Notes: generated from the letters alone by a model not told the origin. 64,000 nt of DNA from Bathynomus jamesi (GCA_023014485.1 JAJOZX010002704.1:484501-548500), one strand, 5' to 3'; numbered from the stretch's first letter, positions 40,694 through 52,514 are shown. Made by a program: numbers and translations.

Positions 40694-43368
40694 GGTGGTC
40701 CAAAAGGTTAAAGCATCGACTAAGTTCTCTCCACAAGGTTGGTTTTATGCCTCTTGGTGTGGACAGTATTTGTGCAAAGTTTCACGTTATTCGGTTAATA
40801 TTTAGGGGTCGCCCCACTTGCCCCCTTTTTGAAAATTTGGGAAAATATATAGACAACTGAATAACTAAATTTTTTTTTGGTTCTCAAAGAATATGAAAGA
40901 AAACAGTAAGACAATAGGACATGATAATGGGTGTATCTTCATTATTTCTTCTGCATCAGAGTCGCCTTGGATGGTATTGGTATCTGTTTTTGGTGGGCGG
41001 CTACGAGTTGTAGGAGGTACTGCTTCTGGTCCTCGTTTCGTGTCAAAGTGTCATTGTAGCGTTGTGCGAGAGCAATACCTCGCTCGGCAGCATCATTGAT
41101 GACTTTCATCTTTAAGGCGCGATCTCTAAGTTCTTTGTAGTTCTTGTCATTTGGCCATTCCCGTGGATCTTTTTGAAGTAACTGGCGCGCTTCCTCCTTA
41201 CCTCCAACTTTCAAGGCATCAAAGAGGGTCAATGTCCTTTTCGTGACGAAGGATGCCACATCATTTTCAACACCAGCTTCCGCCATGTCGATTCATCGGG
41301 GGCAGCCATTCTTTTGGGGATGTTGGAGGTGTTGAACCATTCTCCTTTTGGTATCAGGATCGATCCTATTATCGAAGAAGGCCAGTCCAATCAGATGCTC
41401 CGACAAGTACCACAGGTGGCATCTTAGAGCTGTCTTCGCCGCTTGTGCAGCTCCTCCGTGTGGATATTTTTCCAGAAGATGCAGCATTTTGAGATCATTG
41501 AGAGGAGCTTGTGTCCCCATTGGCGCTTCATGCCAGTACTTGACGTAAATCAGACTGACAAATAAAGCCAGCTGAGTCACGTTTCGTTCTTCGCGTGCTG
41601 TGAGCTTGAATTGATAGTGAAAGAGGTAGATTTTGAGCGCATAAATCGCCTTCGCCATCCATCTCGCGTGGTGCATGGGACCTGGAGCTCGGATAAAGAG
41701 TTGACCACCAGTCTTTTCCCCCAGGAAGAGCAAAGATAGTTCAAGGAACTCCTTGTAGTCGTCACGAGGTTGGCTTGCCTGAAGAGTGTTAGGTAAGTAA
41801 GTGAGCATCTCTTTTCTCATCTCTTGGAGTTGAGGGTTCTCGAACAAGCTGTCCGATGCTGAGACAAATGCTTCGTGGGAGAGAGATGGCCATTCCTTTT
41901 GAAATCGCTTAAAAAGGCCTGTTTCAGGACTTCCTGTTGAGCCAAATATTGAGGCAAAGACATCAGCAAGTACGACTTCAAGTATATGATGTCGACAACC
42001 GATCCAAACTAGCTCGTGACCCAATGCTTCTTCAATCCTGACACAGGCTCCGCGATGTAAACCCGTGTTTGACGCAGTGGTATCGAAGACGAGACCTCTC
42101 ACATGCTGTTCCACGTTCCATAATTTCATAGTTTGAAGGCATGCCTGGGCCTGTGCTTCTCCAGTTCCTTGTTTCATCTTTGGGACACCAAGCAGCTTCT
42201 CCTGTCCATTGAATGCTATAAGGATTGCTATCCGATGCACATTCGTCTTCTTCCCTTCAATGCCGGGGAGAAGCTTTCCGTCCCAATGGAGAAGGACAGG
42301 GTCTTCTAGAGAGAATGATTCTAGGTCTTCTCGAGCTGCCTGTTCTCGCCCACTTTCTCTGTAGCGATGAATAGAGCTCCGAGAGCACGTCATCCCAGAC
42401 AGATCATGCCCCGTGGCCTGTAATACAGCTCCAGTTACGAAAACAGCATTCTGGTCAGAAAGATTGGTGCGATCCATTGCTCCAATGACTTCTGGAGATT
42501 GGAAAATGTTCGTAACCTTGTTCTTGGGACGCTTTGGTGCCGGAGCTTCAGACGAAGAAGGAATCGGAACCGATGGTCTATAGTCGTCGTCGTCTTGCGA
42601 AAAAAGGGAAGAAGAAGAGGAAAGATCAATTGATGACACTCCTGCTTCTTCCAAATCTTTCTGTGTTGCTTCATGCCTTGGCTTCCTTCTCCATTCTGGA
42701 TCGCTTTCTGTCCTCTTGTGTAGTCGTTTCCTTATCAATGCCAGCCATGCTGCAAGAATTGACGTCCTTGCGCTGCATGGACAGGAAATTTCGGTTCTCA
42801 ACGTTGATGATTGTGCTCATGGCATCACTGGTTGCGATGTCAAACAGTTCCTGGATGTCCGCTTTGAAGATGTCTTCATTCATTCTATCGCTGGCACGTT
42901 GCCTGGTCCTGTGCTTCTTGAGTGTTTTGTAGCGGTCTAAAAGCTTTGAAAGCTTACGGACACAGGAGTCGATCCGTTGAGTTGGGATCCGCGCTCGGGT
43001 CAGGACTTCAATCACCCTCTGGCATGCCTGGTTCAGACTGTCGGAGGTGGTTTGCTTTTGATTGATGTGGTGGTATTGCCCCAAGAGGAGGGCGTCAAGG
43101 CATGTAGGGAGCCTTGACATGGATAAAGTTCCAGTTGCCATCCCTAGAAGCCAAACTTTTGGAATTGATCGAGTTTGAGCCATCGGACCGACGGAAGAAA
43201 AAGTACATTATATAATATATATATTCAGAGTGGGGCGACCTCTAAATATTCACCAATCACGCTGCAATTTTGCACAGACCATGTGGACACTAAATGGACA
43301 AAAACCACACTTGTGGAGACTATCTAAGACAATTTTGAAATTTCTCCCTATGGATTTGGACCACCCTA
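40691..43368 (-). mobile_element. Element A: DNA transposon of an unassigned family
   Basis: The ends TAGGGTGGTCCAAA and TTTGGACCACCCTA are perfect 14-bp inverted repeats. They continue as degenerate arms to about 125 bp, where the box AATATTTAGGGGTCGC (left, about 40797) and its variant (right, about 43240) lie. Both flanks are (TA)n, so the ATATATAT duplication is consistent with 8 bp but proves nothing. One gene fills the minus strand. Element B (46574-52506) has the same tip, box, box position and protein. I know no named superfamily for it. Confidence 0.85.
40942..43183 (-). pseudogene. Element A transposase-like protein (intronless, one stop and one frameshift)
   Basis: The N-terminal frame (43183-42671) has a helical domain (LPTCLDALLLGQYHH, RIDSCVRKLSKLLDRYKTLK, FKADIQELFDIATSDAM). 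After a frame change near 42700-42800 the main frame (42801-41293) carries LLHWDGKLLPG (Asp at residue 174 of that frame), VRGLVFDTTASNTG (Asp240), WIGCRHHILEVVL (CxxH at 269-272), GPMHHARWMAK and GTQAPLNDL. A single in-frame TGA (41293-41295) separates the tail, which reads WPNDKNYKELRDRALKMKVI then NDAAERGIAL. The layout D...D-CxxH...RW...E recalls a hAT RNase H-like core. That function is inferred; the catalytic role of each residue is untested. Confidence 0.75.
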
Positions 43369-43542
43369 ATATATATATATATATGCACTGTTAGGCGTTA
43401 GCAGCTGTATTCACTAGACATAGCAGCTCAGATGAATTTCAACATTTGTACTATTATCTATTAAAGCTCTCGGCATAAATTTACTTTCCCTCATTTTATA
43501 GTTTTCTTTTTCAGAAACACATCACTATCATGAATCTTTGTG
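43369..43542. other. Spacer with possible splice acceptor
   Basis: (TA)n is followed by AT-rich sequence. TTTTCTTTTTCAG at about 43502-43514 could be the 3' splice site of the following transposase gene. Confidence 0.4.
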
Positions 43543-44735
43543 ATGGCGCAGCAATTGAAGCTGAAATCTGCAGTTTTTGAATATTTCTCAATCACTGATG
43601 AAGGAAAGTTTTTCGTGTGCCAAGTGACCAAAGGTGATGAGAGAACCTGTGGCACCAAAATTAATGCTTACTCAGGCAAAGGAACCATTGCCCCGAGCAG
43701 AGCATCAAATCTAAAGCGTCATTTACAATGCCATCATCCCAAGGTGTTGAAGATTGTTACTGAAAAGGATGCCAAAAGTAAGAAGGATGATGCTCCTGGC
43801 CCAAGTTCTTCAAATTGTCAAGCTCTTGTTACCAAGTACTTCGAGAGTGGAAAGGTTACTGTGTCCATGACAGCAGATAAATTCAAGGGCTGCATCATTG
43901 AAATGGTGGTTAAGAATGCTTGCTCTCTGAGGTTGTTCTCTACCCCAGCTTTTGTTGGTTGAATGGGGAAATGGCCTGTAAACTTGGTGTTTCGTTAGAA
44001 AGGAACAGTATTTGAAGTCTGGTACTGGAGGAGGCAAAAAAGCAAAAGCATGCACTCAAGGAATTTCTTCGTGGATAGTTCATTTTTCTGAATATGGATG
44101 CCTGCACACACCAGAGTTAATTACTTCGCAATCAACGTTCAGTTCATGGATGATTTGAAAAAAAAGTGCGCTCTCACACATTGGTGGTAAGGGACACTGA
44201 AGCCCAACACACAAGTGACTATCCAGCAACCTGTGATGGATGTTCTGGAAGAGTTTGACATTGGTAAAGAACAAGTCTTATTGATTATGATTGACAACGC
44301 CACCAACTTGATGAGCACCATCGAGAAGCTGAACAAAGATGAAGTGGTAGCTGATTTTGATGAAGTTTCAGGCAATGGTGGTGATACTTTAGATGAATTT
44401 GTGAATGCTGCTACAAGGCTCTCTAAGATCCATCACATGTGCTGTGGTGTCCATATGCTACAACTGGCAATTCATGATGGCTTGAGAGAAAAACATGAAG
44501 CTAGTCTTATTGGCAAGTTGCAAAACATCATGGTGGCTGCTAGAACACCAAAACTAGATGCTATACTGAAGTGATATGCTGGAAAAGGGGTGATTTTGGA
44601 TCAAGCAACTTGGTGGGGGAGTACATACTTGATGATTCAGCATGTTCTCAAACTAAAACCTTTCCTTAGTGACATGGCTAACCCGGATGTTTGGGAATTG
44701 TTCTCCTTCTCTCAAAGGGAAAAAAAAAAAATTAT
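43543..44735 (+). pseudogene. ZBED-type hAT transposase, truncated and frameshifted
   Basis: The start ATG is at 43543. A BED zinc finger spans about the first 70 residues (FFVCQV, SNLKRHLQCHHPKVL), followed by a linker GPSSSNCQALVTKYF. After broken sequence, 44215-44574 gives a catalytic part with LLIMIDNATNLMSTIEKLN (Asp), HHMCCGVHMLQLAIHDGL (hAT CxxH-type motif) and then DQATWWGSTYLMIQ at 44590. The C-terminal dimerisation domain is missing, cut by other sequence near 44736. No TIR pair could be assigned. Confidence 0.85.
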
Positions 44736-45046
44736 TCTTGGCTGGATGACTAAGGCATTGCTTGGTTGCTGCTCTTGTCTCAGGTCCAGAACTTCAGCCA
44801 ATTCATCTTCAGTGTTCACTGGCTGATCTTCATCCCTCTCCAGGGGGGTTCCAACTTGTTCAACATCTGCTGTCTCATTTTCAGTCTCACTCTGGGGGGT
44901 CTCAAGGTAGTTGTGTGCGATCTGACTTGCTAATGGATATTGCCCTGAGGATGTTGCTTCCTGGGAAGCAATGATGCCTCCAAAAGACCGTTCATTGCTA
45001 ACATGCTAGGGTAGCTCTGGCATGTGGCCTTCCATGACAGAGCTAT
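44736..45046. other. Unassigned sequence after the ZBED pseudogene
   Basis: No clear frame. Parts may belong to the zinc-knuckle retroelement fragment read from the other strand at 45560-45047. Confidence 0.35.
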
Positions 45047-45560
45047 CTAGTTTCCCAATTCTGGTGCTAGTTCTTGTGATGTTGGGACTAACCCCTGGTC
45101 ATTCATGCAGTCTTGACCCAAATGTGGTCCTCCACAACTTGGGCATTGTGGCTTTTCAGTTAAATAGTTCCTCTGAGTCGGACACTGTGCAGGGCTATGT
45201 CCGTGTTGCTTACAACGTATGCAAATGTTCCTGGCAGCATAGCAATCTTGGAGATGACCCCACTTTCCACACCAATGACATAAAGGAAGCGAGGGACATT
45301 GACCATTTGTATGCCTTGACTGCTGACAATAGGTACATGTCCTGTGGCTTCTTGGTACTGCTGCAACTTGCTGAAAGTTATTGGCTGGTGGGTGAGACTG
45401 ACCCCTAGGGAAGTCTGCTGCAGTTCTCACTTTTCTTCCATTGGGTGCTCTCAGCTTTCCTCAACTGTTTGTTGCAGTAGACTGAGGAGCACCCATGGCA
45501 ACCATGGGCAGTTCTTGCCTTAATGCAACTGGTGGTGAACTCAGATGTGTGTGTGTGTGT
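45047..45560 (-). pseudogene. Gag-like zinc-knuckle fragment of a retroelement
   Basis: The open minus frame (45430-45047) contains four Cys/His knuckles in a row: CTYCQQSRHTNGQC, CHWCGKWGHLQDC, CIRCKQHGHSPAQC and CPSCGGPHLGQDC. The first and third follow CX2CX4HX4C exactly; the others are one residue short. Upstream, the same frame runs back to about 45560 through one stop. Such arrays occur in gag or ORF1 nucleocapsid regions. No RT is adjacent, so the family is unknown. A cellular CCHC protein is less likely given the context. Confidence 0.6.
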
Positions 45561-46565
45561 GTTGACTGGTGTGGGATTTGTTCAGTATAGTTAGGTGGCC
45601 AAGTCCATGAAGGAGGTGGATAAGAACACTGATTCATTGGGGGTGCAGTTAATGTTTCTGGTCACATGACCTGAACTTTTGGTAAAAAATATATTTTTCT
45701 GGGTTAATATTACCCGCTCTTTTCAAATCTGTTAGTTATTTTTTGTGCAAACTATTGTTGAAAATATGAATAACAATAATATAAATATGTGTATAGTAAA
45801 CCCTCGATAAAGTGACCATTTTTTTGAAAATTGGCACACTTATAGATCTGTGAGAAAAACAGAATGCCACTTGTTTCAACATTCTAGGTCATATGGTCCT
45901 TTGAATTTTGTAAAAAGTCAATTTCTAAGGTCATACCATATTTCAACATGAAATATCTTGGCTCCTATTGCACTTACAGAGACCATTTGAACACTATTTT
46001 AAAACTTTTAAGCAGATCTACAACTTTGTTTCTATTCATATTTTACCTCAGTGGTAAAAAAAAAAGTTGATCTTATTTTTGACCTTTGACCTTGTGTAGG
46101 TCATTTGATGTCACAACTGATATTTTTCTCCTTTCACCCAATTTTGGGTACACATGTCTACCTTAACCTAAAACAAGATTTTTAGTGTTAAGTTAGTATA
46201 GATGCTACAGCCATTTCAGTAGACCATACCCACCTCCATTTTGACCAAGTACCTTTTTCCACCAAACTTTGGAGCATCGTATCCTTGGAACTGTTTGAGC
46301 TAGAGTGTTGAGAAAAATACCATTAGATTTTTCTTACTGAGCTATATAATGTCTGCTAATTTTCAAAAAAATCAGTAATTATCTAACCTAACCTAACCCA
46401 GTTATTTGGTCGAATAAGTATCTGGCCCTATTATAAATTTTTTTTTTTTTTTGTATATTTCAGAGAATTATATAATATAGGTAATTTAAATTACATAATT
46501 AATTTATATGGACATTCAAAAGTGTGAAGAACTTCGAACCTGCTATCCTGTTTAAAGGTAAAGCT
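45561..46565. other. Non-coding stretch
   Basis: AT-rich, with a (TG)n run at 45548-45562 and a CTAACCTAACCTAACCC run near 46383-46399. The tone of 45830-46100 (words such as ATATCTTGGCTCCTA) resembles 63510-63560, so a shared old repeat is possible. No gene was seen. Confidence 0.4.
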
Positions 46566-48603
46566 ATGTACATTAGGGTGGATCACTTTTCACTTTTTTT
46601 TAAAAATTATAGCTGGTCAAAGTTTTTCCCCATGATTTGGTTCAGTGGAAGTACACTGACACCATTTTTACCAAAATTGATCAATATTTAGGGGTCGCGC
46701 ATCGACCTTGAAAATTTCAATTTTGGAAATTTGGCCAAATTGAAATTTTTTTACTGAATAAAGATAAATCATCAAATGACCATATTTTCTGAATCCTCTC
46801 AGATACTTACCAAGTTGATCGGACAAGTGATTTAGAAGTTACACTCACCTAGAAATAACATTAAAATTTAAAATACCATATTTGTCCCCCGTTATGGACG
46901 TAATCATAGCATCAGTAGCTGGCACATCCTAAAATCCCAATTACACACACACACGCTATGTCTATGACCAATATTTTTACTAATCACAGTTTGCTTTTTA
47001 CAGATCAACTGTGTCAATTGATTCTTGTTTGATAAGTCTAGAGTCTAGACTTTAGTACAATGGATAAACTGTTAACAACCAGGAGTGGGAAAAGACTGAA
47101 AGTTACTTATTCTGGAAAGGAGAGAGCAGCAACAACAGCACCACCTTCTCTAAGGTCAGCCATGGACATCTTAATTGGTCAGCCATCTTCCTTGATCGGT
47201 AGTGCCAAATTGCCAACCACCCATCAAGTTCTCCAGTACTTCTTCTATGCCAAGCAGGAAACTACTGACAGGAAGGCTGCCGTAAAAGAGATGGTGGCCA
47301 ATGTTCTGGCATTTTGGAACATGGCACGTATAAAGATGATCACGAGGCGTAACTGCGAAAGAAAACTGGAGTTACTGTGGGAAGAGTGGTGCTCGCTGCA
47401 GAAGAGCAAGATGAGAGAGAGTGACACGGGAAAAGGCAGGGAGAAGTTTTCAGAAAATCTGAACAAGCTCTGGGACATCGGAGCTCCTGATGCTATTGAA
47501 GAGATACAGAAAAGTCGACTGCGCTCAGACAACAACAAACAAGAAGATATTAAATTTTATGAGGATCAACAGGGCCTGCGCCAGGCAACAATGAGTGAGA
47601 ATGATAAAGTGTTCGTTGTCAAGAGAAAACAGCAACTCTCAAGACAACAATCTCGTGATGAGCCAGGCACCTCAAAAACGAAATTAGGAACTGAAGCTGA
47701 GAGCAACGATGAATCTATAGAAAGCAGATCATCGAGCAACTCTGAATCACAGCTAGAACCACCATACTGACAGCTGAGAGAATCAACTGTATCAATCAGC
47801 CTTCCTCACTGCATCCTCAATGCACCGGCTGTTATTGAAGTGGCTGATCGCTTCTGGATGTCCAATAATCAGGTGTGTATATATCAGTAATGATCTCCTT
47901 GACATAGATATAATAGACGTAATGACTGAAAATTTAGTGATTATTTTGTCACATAAAAACCATACGCATCCTTGTCAATTTCCTTTTAATTTCGCACATA
48001 GGTGGCAAGTGTTGTGGTGGCAGTCCTACATTCGGCAGATCCGCCCGCAGACCTGGACAAATTCAGTATCTCGAAGGACACGTCTTGCCGTGGAAGAGTG
48101 GCACATCGTTGTGAAGTGTCGACAGCTGTGCAGAAATCCTTCGTATCTCTGAGGCATGCTGTCATCCACTGGGATGGTAAAGTAATCGAGGTCAGTTTTG
48201 CCCTCACCGTGGATAACAGTGAATTAACATGTTCCAGTAACGACAGTGGATTGACATATTCCAGTGGATGATAATGGATTGGCATGTATGACATACGTTT
48301 CAGGACACTCTTGGACCATTGGAGCACTGCCAAGCGATTCTCATCTCCGGAGCTCCCCAATGCACAGAAGGAAAGTTGCTGGCAGTTCTGACTGTTGCTG
48401 ATGGCACCGGTCTGTCCCAGGCCAGGCGACCTTTCGTGCTCTCAAAGACTGGGGATGCGAGAACAACGTGATTGGACTGTGCTTCGACACAACTTCCATC
48501 AATACGCGGAGGGTGCAGGGTGCGGTGGTCTGGCTGGAGAACATGCTTGGTAAACTGCTCTTCCAGCTGGGCTGTCGCCATCACGTTATGGAGCTCATCG
48601 TGG

Positions 48604-50616
48604 CAGGGTTGGCACTAGTGGGCCCAGCCCAAAAAAACCCACCCGGGTTTTTTCAAAAAAGCCCACTTGAAAAAACCCACTAATTTACCCACTTGTGGGT
48701 TTTTTCATGAAACTTAAGAAGTGCATATGCAATTATTTTTAAAAATTGTCATATAGGCGCCTATAATGATTTTACATGCAAAGCAAGCAATCATGAGTCA
48801 ACAAATAGACCTACAGGTATAACTCTTTGGGTGAGGTAGCAGGTTATAGAGTGTAGACATCAGCCAATCAGGGTGGTATGGTACTCCAGGATTGTGGTGG
48901 ATGGAAGTCAGTCAGCGACCCATGGTTCAGAACCCATGTTAAGCTGTCGGTCCCCTCCTCTGTCATGTAACTCTATATATAGCATGTTGCGAAGGAGGTT
49001 AAACAATCCTAATAAGTTTTAAGTGTCCAAGCATCTCAGCATCCCCAACTTTTGCTTTTCATAGGGAGGGGAGTTTCATGGGCATCAGACTTTTCTTCTC
49101 CCTCTCATGTAATGTAAAAGTCAAAGTTCAAAAGTTTACTAGATAAATCCATACAAAAATAAATAAATGTTTTCCAAAATTTCCAGCATGAAATACATAC
49201 TGGTATATACATAGAAAAATATTGACTTATTATATGTGGTTATATTGAACATTGTAATTGTGTACAGTAAGTTGAACAAATGAAACTATATATTGTTTGA
49301 AATTTGAATATACATCTACTGAATGACTAACTATTCTTCATCACTTTTCCAATCAGATGGGTCAGTCATCCTCAATTGCCTGTTAATTTTTTACAAGGTT
49401 TACAGTTTTTTCAAGGCCTAATCTATTGTGTAATTTGGTCCAGACAAGGCCAAATGTGGAGAACACTCTTTCAATCGAGGCTGAACTTGGTGGGCAGCTT
49501 AGTAATTTGTGGATAAATCAACTTCTTCATGGATTGTATTTAAAAGTGGACTAGACAAATTTCGCCGGGAAGGTGGAGTGTAGCCTGGTCTTAGTCTCTA
49601 TCATTTCAATAAAATACTTAGACTCTGCACATAGAAATGGAATATTATTTGCATAAAAGAATTTGGCTATTTTGTTATCAATGACATTTTTCTGCAAAGT
49701 TGTTGTTGTTATGCCAAAATTGCTTACTTTCTTTTGAATTTCTTTTTTTCATCTGTAATTGTGTCAGTGGTGGTGAGGATGAGTCTGGATCATCTGAGAG
49801 GTCTATGTCATGGCAGTATGATGATGATGTACTGGCAGTATTGTCAGTCTTGTTTCTTGATTCCGTGTGTTTCAAACATTTCATTAAATGCATTTTTATT
49901 CGCTCTATTTTATTACTTATTTCATTATTGCAATGTTTGCATCTAACTTTACTAGTCCCATCAATAATATTGACTTCACTCCATTCATGCCCTGATTTTC
50001 TTCCTGATCCAAAGGTCTTTGGCATTATTTAATGCAGTTATAACTTCAAACAGACTAATTCTGTAGGCTAGCAGTAAAGATAAATATGCTGTTGCCAGTT
50101 TGTTTTATTTAACTGTGAAATAAGAGAAAAAATATTCAGTAATATGAATTAAATAGATATAACTAGCTGAATTAAGTTCCCTTTGGGAGCTGTAATTCAT
50201 CTACTTCCAGCAGAAGACACAGGGGCCTGTCTTCCATAGGAAGTATAGCCTAACAAATAGGATAATTTACCACACCAAATTTAGTTCAAATTGGTCCATG
50301 TTTTCCAAATTTTGTTGTGAAGCTCAATCTGAGAAAATAATAACTTTTTATGCTTAATTGCCTGGAAGGCAACCTTTTTGCTAAAAACAAGACAAATGTT
50401 ATATTAATAGTGTACGATACAGTACAGTATTATTATAAGAATAGGTAGGTCTAATATGAACTACCATATATGATATTAAAGCCAGCAGATGACAAAAAAA
50501 TGGACATATGAAAAAACCCAATTTCCCCCGGGGTTTTTCGGGTTTTAGGTAAAAAACCCAAAAAAACCCACCTGGGGTGGTCTTTTTCAAAAAAAGTGGG
50601 TTTTCTGCCAACCCTG
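48604..50616 (-). mobile_element. Deleted BED-hAT element, copy 1 (in element B)
   Basis: The left end is CAGGGTTGGCACTAG and the right end TTTTCTGCCAACCCTG. The 8-bp duplication CATCGTGG is exact (48596-48603 and 50617-50624), and removing the insert restores the B reading MELIV-GAVVTT. Subterminal runs of AAAACCCAC recur near both ends. It encodes only the two ends of a hAT transposase (minus strand). A second copy, inverted, is at 58196-61791. Confidence 0.95.
49345..50026 (-). pseudogene. BED-hAT transposase with the catalytic middle deleted, copy 1
   Basis: From 50025 the minus strand reads MPKTFGSGRKSGHEWSEVN and a BED-type finger VRCKHCNNEISNKIERIKMH, followed by a Ser/Asp-rich linker. 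After a frameshift come FYANNIPFLCAESKYF and, near 49500-49345, the hAT dimerisation block with IERVFSTFGLVW. No catalytic Asp region lies between, so the gene is an internal-deletion product. Confidence 0.85.
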
Positions 50617-52514
50617 CATCGTGGGGGCAGTGGTCACCACCACGTTTGGAAGAACCACAGCACCAACTGAACCTTTGTTCCAGTATCTGAGGAGAAGGTG
50701 AATTTCAAGTCTAAGTTGCATTTGTTTTCTCCAATGATTTTTTGCCTTCAGAGCAATTGAGATATCAGCATCCTTCTACTAATGATGATAATAGCAGTTG
50801 AAAAGGGAAACTTCAGTCGTTTTCATGCAATATTTTCATAACTCCCCTTTCAGGTGGGACAAGCTTGACCTCTCGACTTATCACGAGCTGGAGATCGAGC
50901 ATTTGGCGGAGGTGACGTGGCTGATGGAGCTCCGAGATGAGGCAGTCAAGTTCCTCGGCACTGCTTCTGGTCTTGTCAGAGAAGACTACCGAGAAGTGGT
51001 GGAGATTACACTCCTGGTACTCGGGGCCCAGCCACGTTGTGGCACACACTTCATGCACCCAGGAGCCTACCATCATGCGAGGTGGATGGCCAATGTTGGT
51101 ATTTTGAATTAGAAGTTAAATATTGTATTGCCTTGTGCAAACAGCCATTTGAAGTCCCTACCAGAAAAAAATAAGATAAATAATTTACCATTAAACAAAC
51201 TTATATGGAGTGGTATCAGTATTTATACATCACAGTGCATATTCGTTTCAGATCATCTACTACACGAAGCTCCTGATGTTCAGCGGTCAGCTGGAGTTCG
51301 ACGACGAGCTGGTACAGAAACTTCAGAGAGTGGTACTATTTACTGCACTCCTCCCTCTACGCACCTGCCTGGCTGGCGGCTCCTGTCGCAGCTGATGCCC
51401 CGCTGAATGACCTTGTGTTGTACCAGCGTCTTCTGCAGTACAGGGCTGTGGATCGGGAGATTGCAGAGGCTTCACTGGCAGTGATCAGGTGGTACTTGTG
51501 GTATCTGAGGCCTCAGACCGTCATTTTTGCCCTCTGCAGTGACAAAATGGAAGACACTGTGAAGCACGAGATGGCAAAGAAGCTGTGCCACCTCGCTGTG
51601 CCCGAGGACTTCATGTATGACATCATCTCGGTTGATGACACGATGCGCCTTCCGGACCTGATTGATGAGTCATCATGGTTCGTTCACAGGCCTGCAGGTG
51701 TGCGCGTCTACGTGGCTCACTCTGCCGGTGAATAAGTGGGATCAAGATAAGAACTACTGTGATCTGAAGAATGTCATCTTGCATCTGAAAGTTACCAACG
51801 ACGTGGTAGAGAGAGGGATAAAACTGATAGAAGATTACACGAACACTGTCACAAAAGATGAGTCACAGCTGCAGGGTCTTCTTCAGCTCGTGGAAAAGAG
51901 CCAGAAAGAATCGGTGACTTCAAGAAGTCGTCACTTGCCAAGATGACGCAGCACAGAGGGAAAGGGAGTTAGCAGAGAGAGTACATGGCGCATGCCTTAA
52001 GATGACTTGTGTTCTAACCATGATTCATACAGTTTTTGAACCTAGTTAGGGGCACTGGAGTAAGTGCCTTTAGTGATATCGGTAAACCATTTTAATACAA
52101 AATACATTTGATCTTTCCTTATTTGTTTTATCTTATCCTAAAAAGCAGACAATGGCAGACAGCATATGGAGGTATGGGGACAAATACGGTATTTTAAATT
52201 TTAATGCTATCTCGAGGTGAGTATAACTTCTAAACCACTTGTCCTATCAACTTGGTAAGTATCTGAGAGGATCTCTTTCACTGAGAGGATTCAGAAAATA
52301 TGGTCATGTGATGATTTATCTTTATTCAGTAAAAAATTGTCAATTTGGCTAAATTTCCAAAATTGAAATTTTCAAGGTCGATGCGCGACCCCTAAATATT
52401 GATCGATTTTGGTAAAAATGGTGTCGGTGTACTTCCACTGAACCAAATCATGGGAAAAACTTTGACCAGCTATAATTTTAAAAAAAAAGTGAAGTGATCC
52501 ACCCTAATGTACAT

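Larger units (their letters stand above)
47060..51946 (+). pseudogene. Element B transposase-like protein, multi-exon
   Basis: Exon 1 (47060-47872) holds LPTTHQVLQYFFYAKQ and KLWDIGAPDAIEEIQKS, with one in-frame TGA at 47768-47770. Exon 2 (48002-48190) ends HAVIHWDGKVIE. Exon 3 (48304-50697, interrupted by the hAT) holds NNVIGLCFDTTS and QLGCRHHVMELIV. Exon 4 (50854-51094) ends YHHARWMAN. The last part (51252-51946) has APLNDLVLYQRLL, then WDQDKNYCDLKNVILHLKV and NDVVERGIKL. Introns 47873-48001, 48191-48303, 50698-50853 and 51095-51251 have GT...AG ends, and their removal makes B collinear with A. Frameshifts lie near 48425, 51330 and 51690. Confidence 0.72.
46574..52506 (+). mobile_element. 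Element B: second member of the unassigned family of element A
   Basis: Inverted arms of about 320 bp (46574-46893 and 52172-52506) start TAGGGTGGATCACTTTT. The exact 8-bp duplication ATGTACAT lies at 46566-46573 and 52507-52514. The box AATATTTAGGGGTCGC is found about 107 bp from each end, as in element A. A multi-exon gene on the plus strand is collinear with that of A. A 2013-bp deleted hAT (48604-50616) is nested in exon 3; without it B is about 3.9 kb. Confidence 0.9.

Noticed and set aside
36265..46400. Short runs of CTAACC (about 36272-36290 and 46383-46399) as interstitial telomere repeats
   Set aside because: Only about three units each and irregular elsewhere; too short to separate from chance in CCTAA-rich sequence.
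41293..47770. In-frame TGA codons in elements A (41293-41295) and B (47768-47770) as possible programmed recoding
   Set aside because: The two stops fall at different places in the aligned protein, and both genes also carry frameshifts, so ordinary decay explains them.
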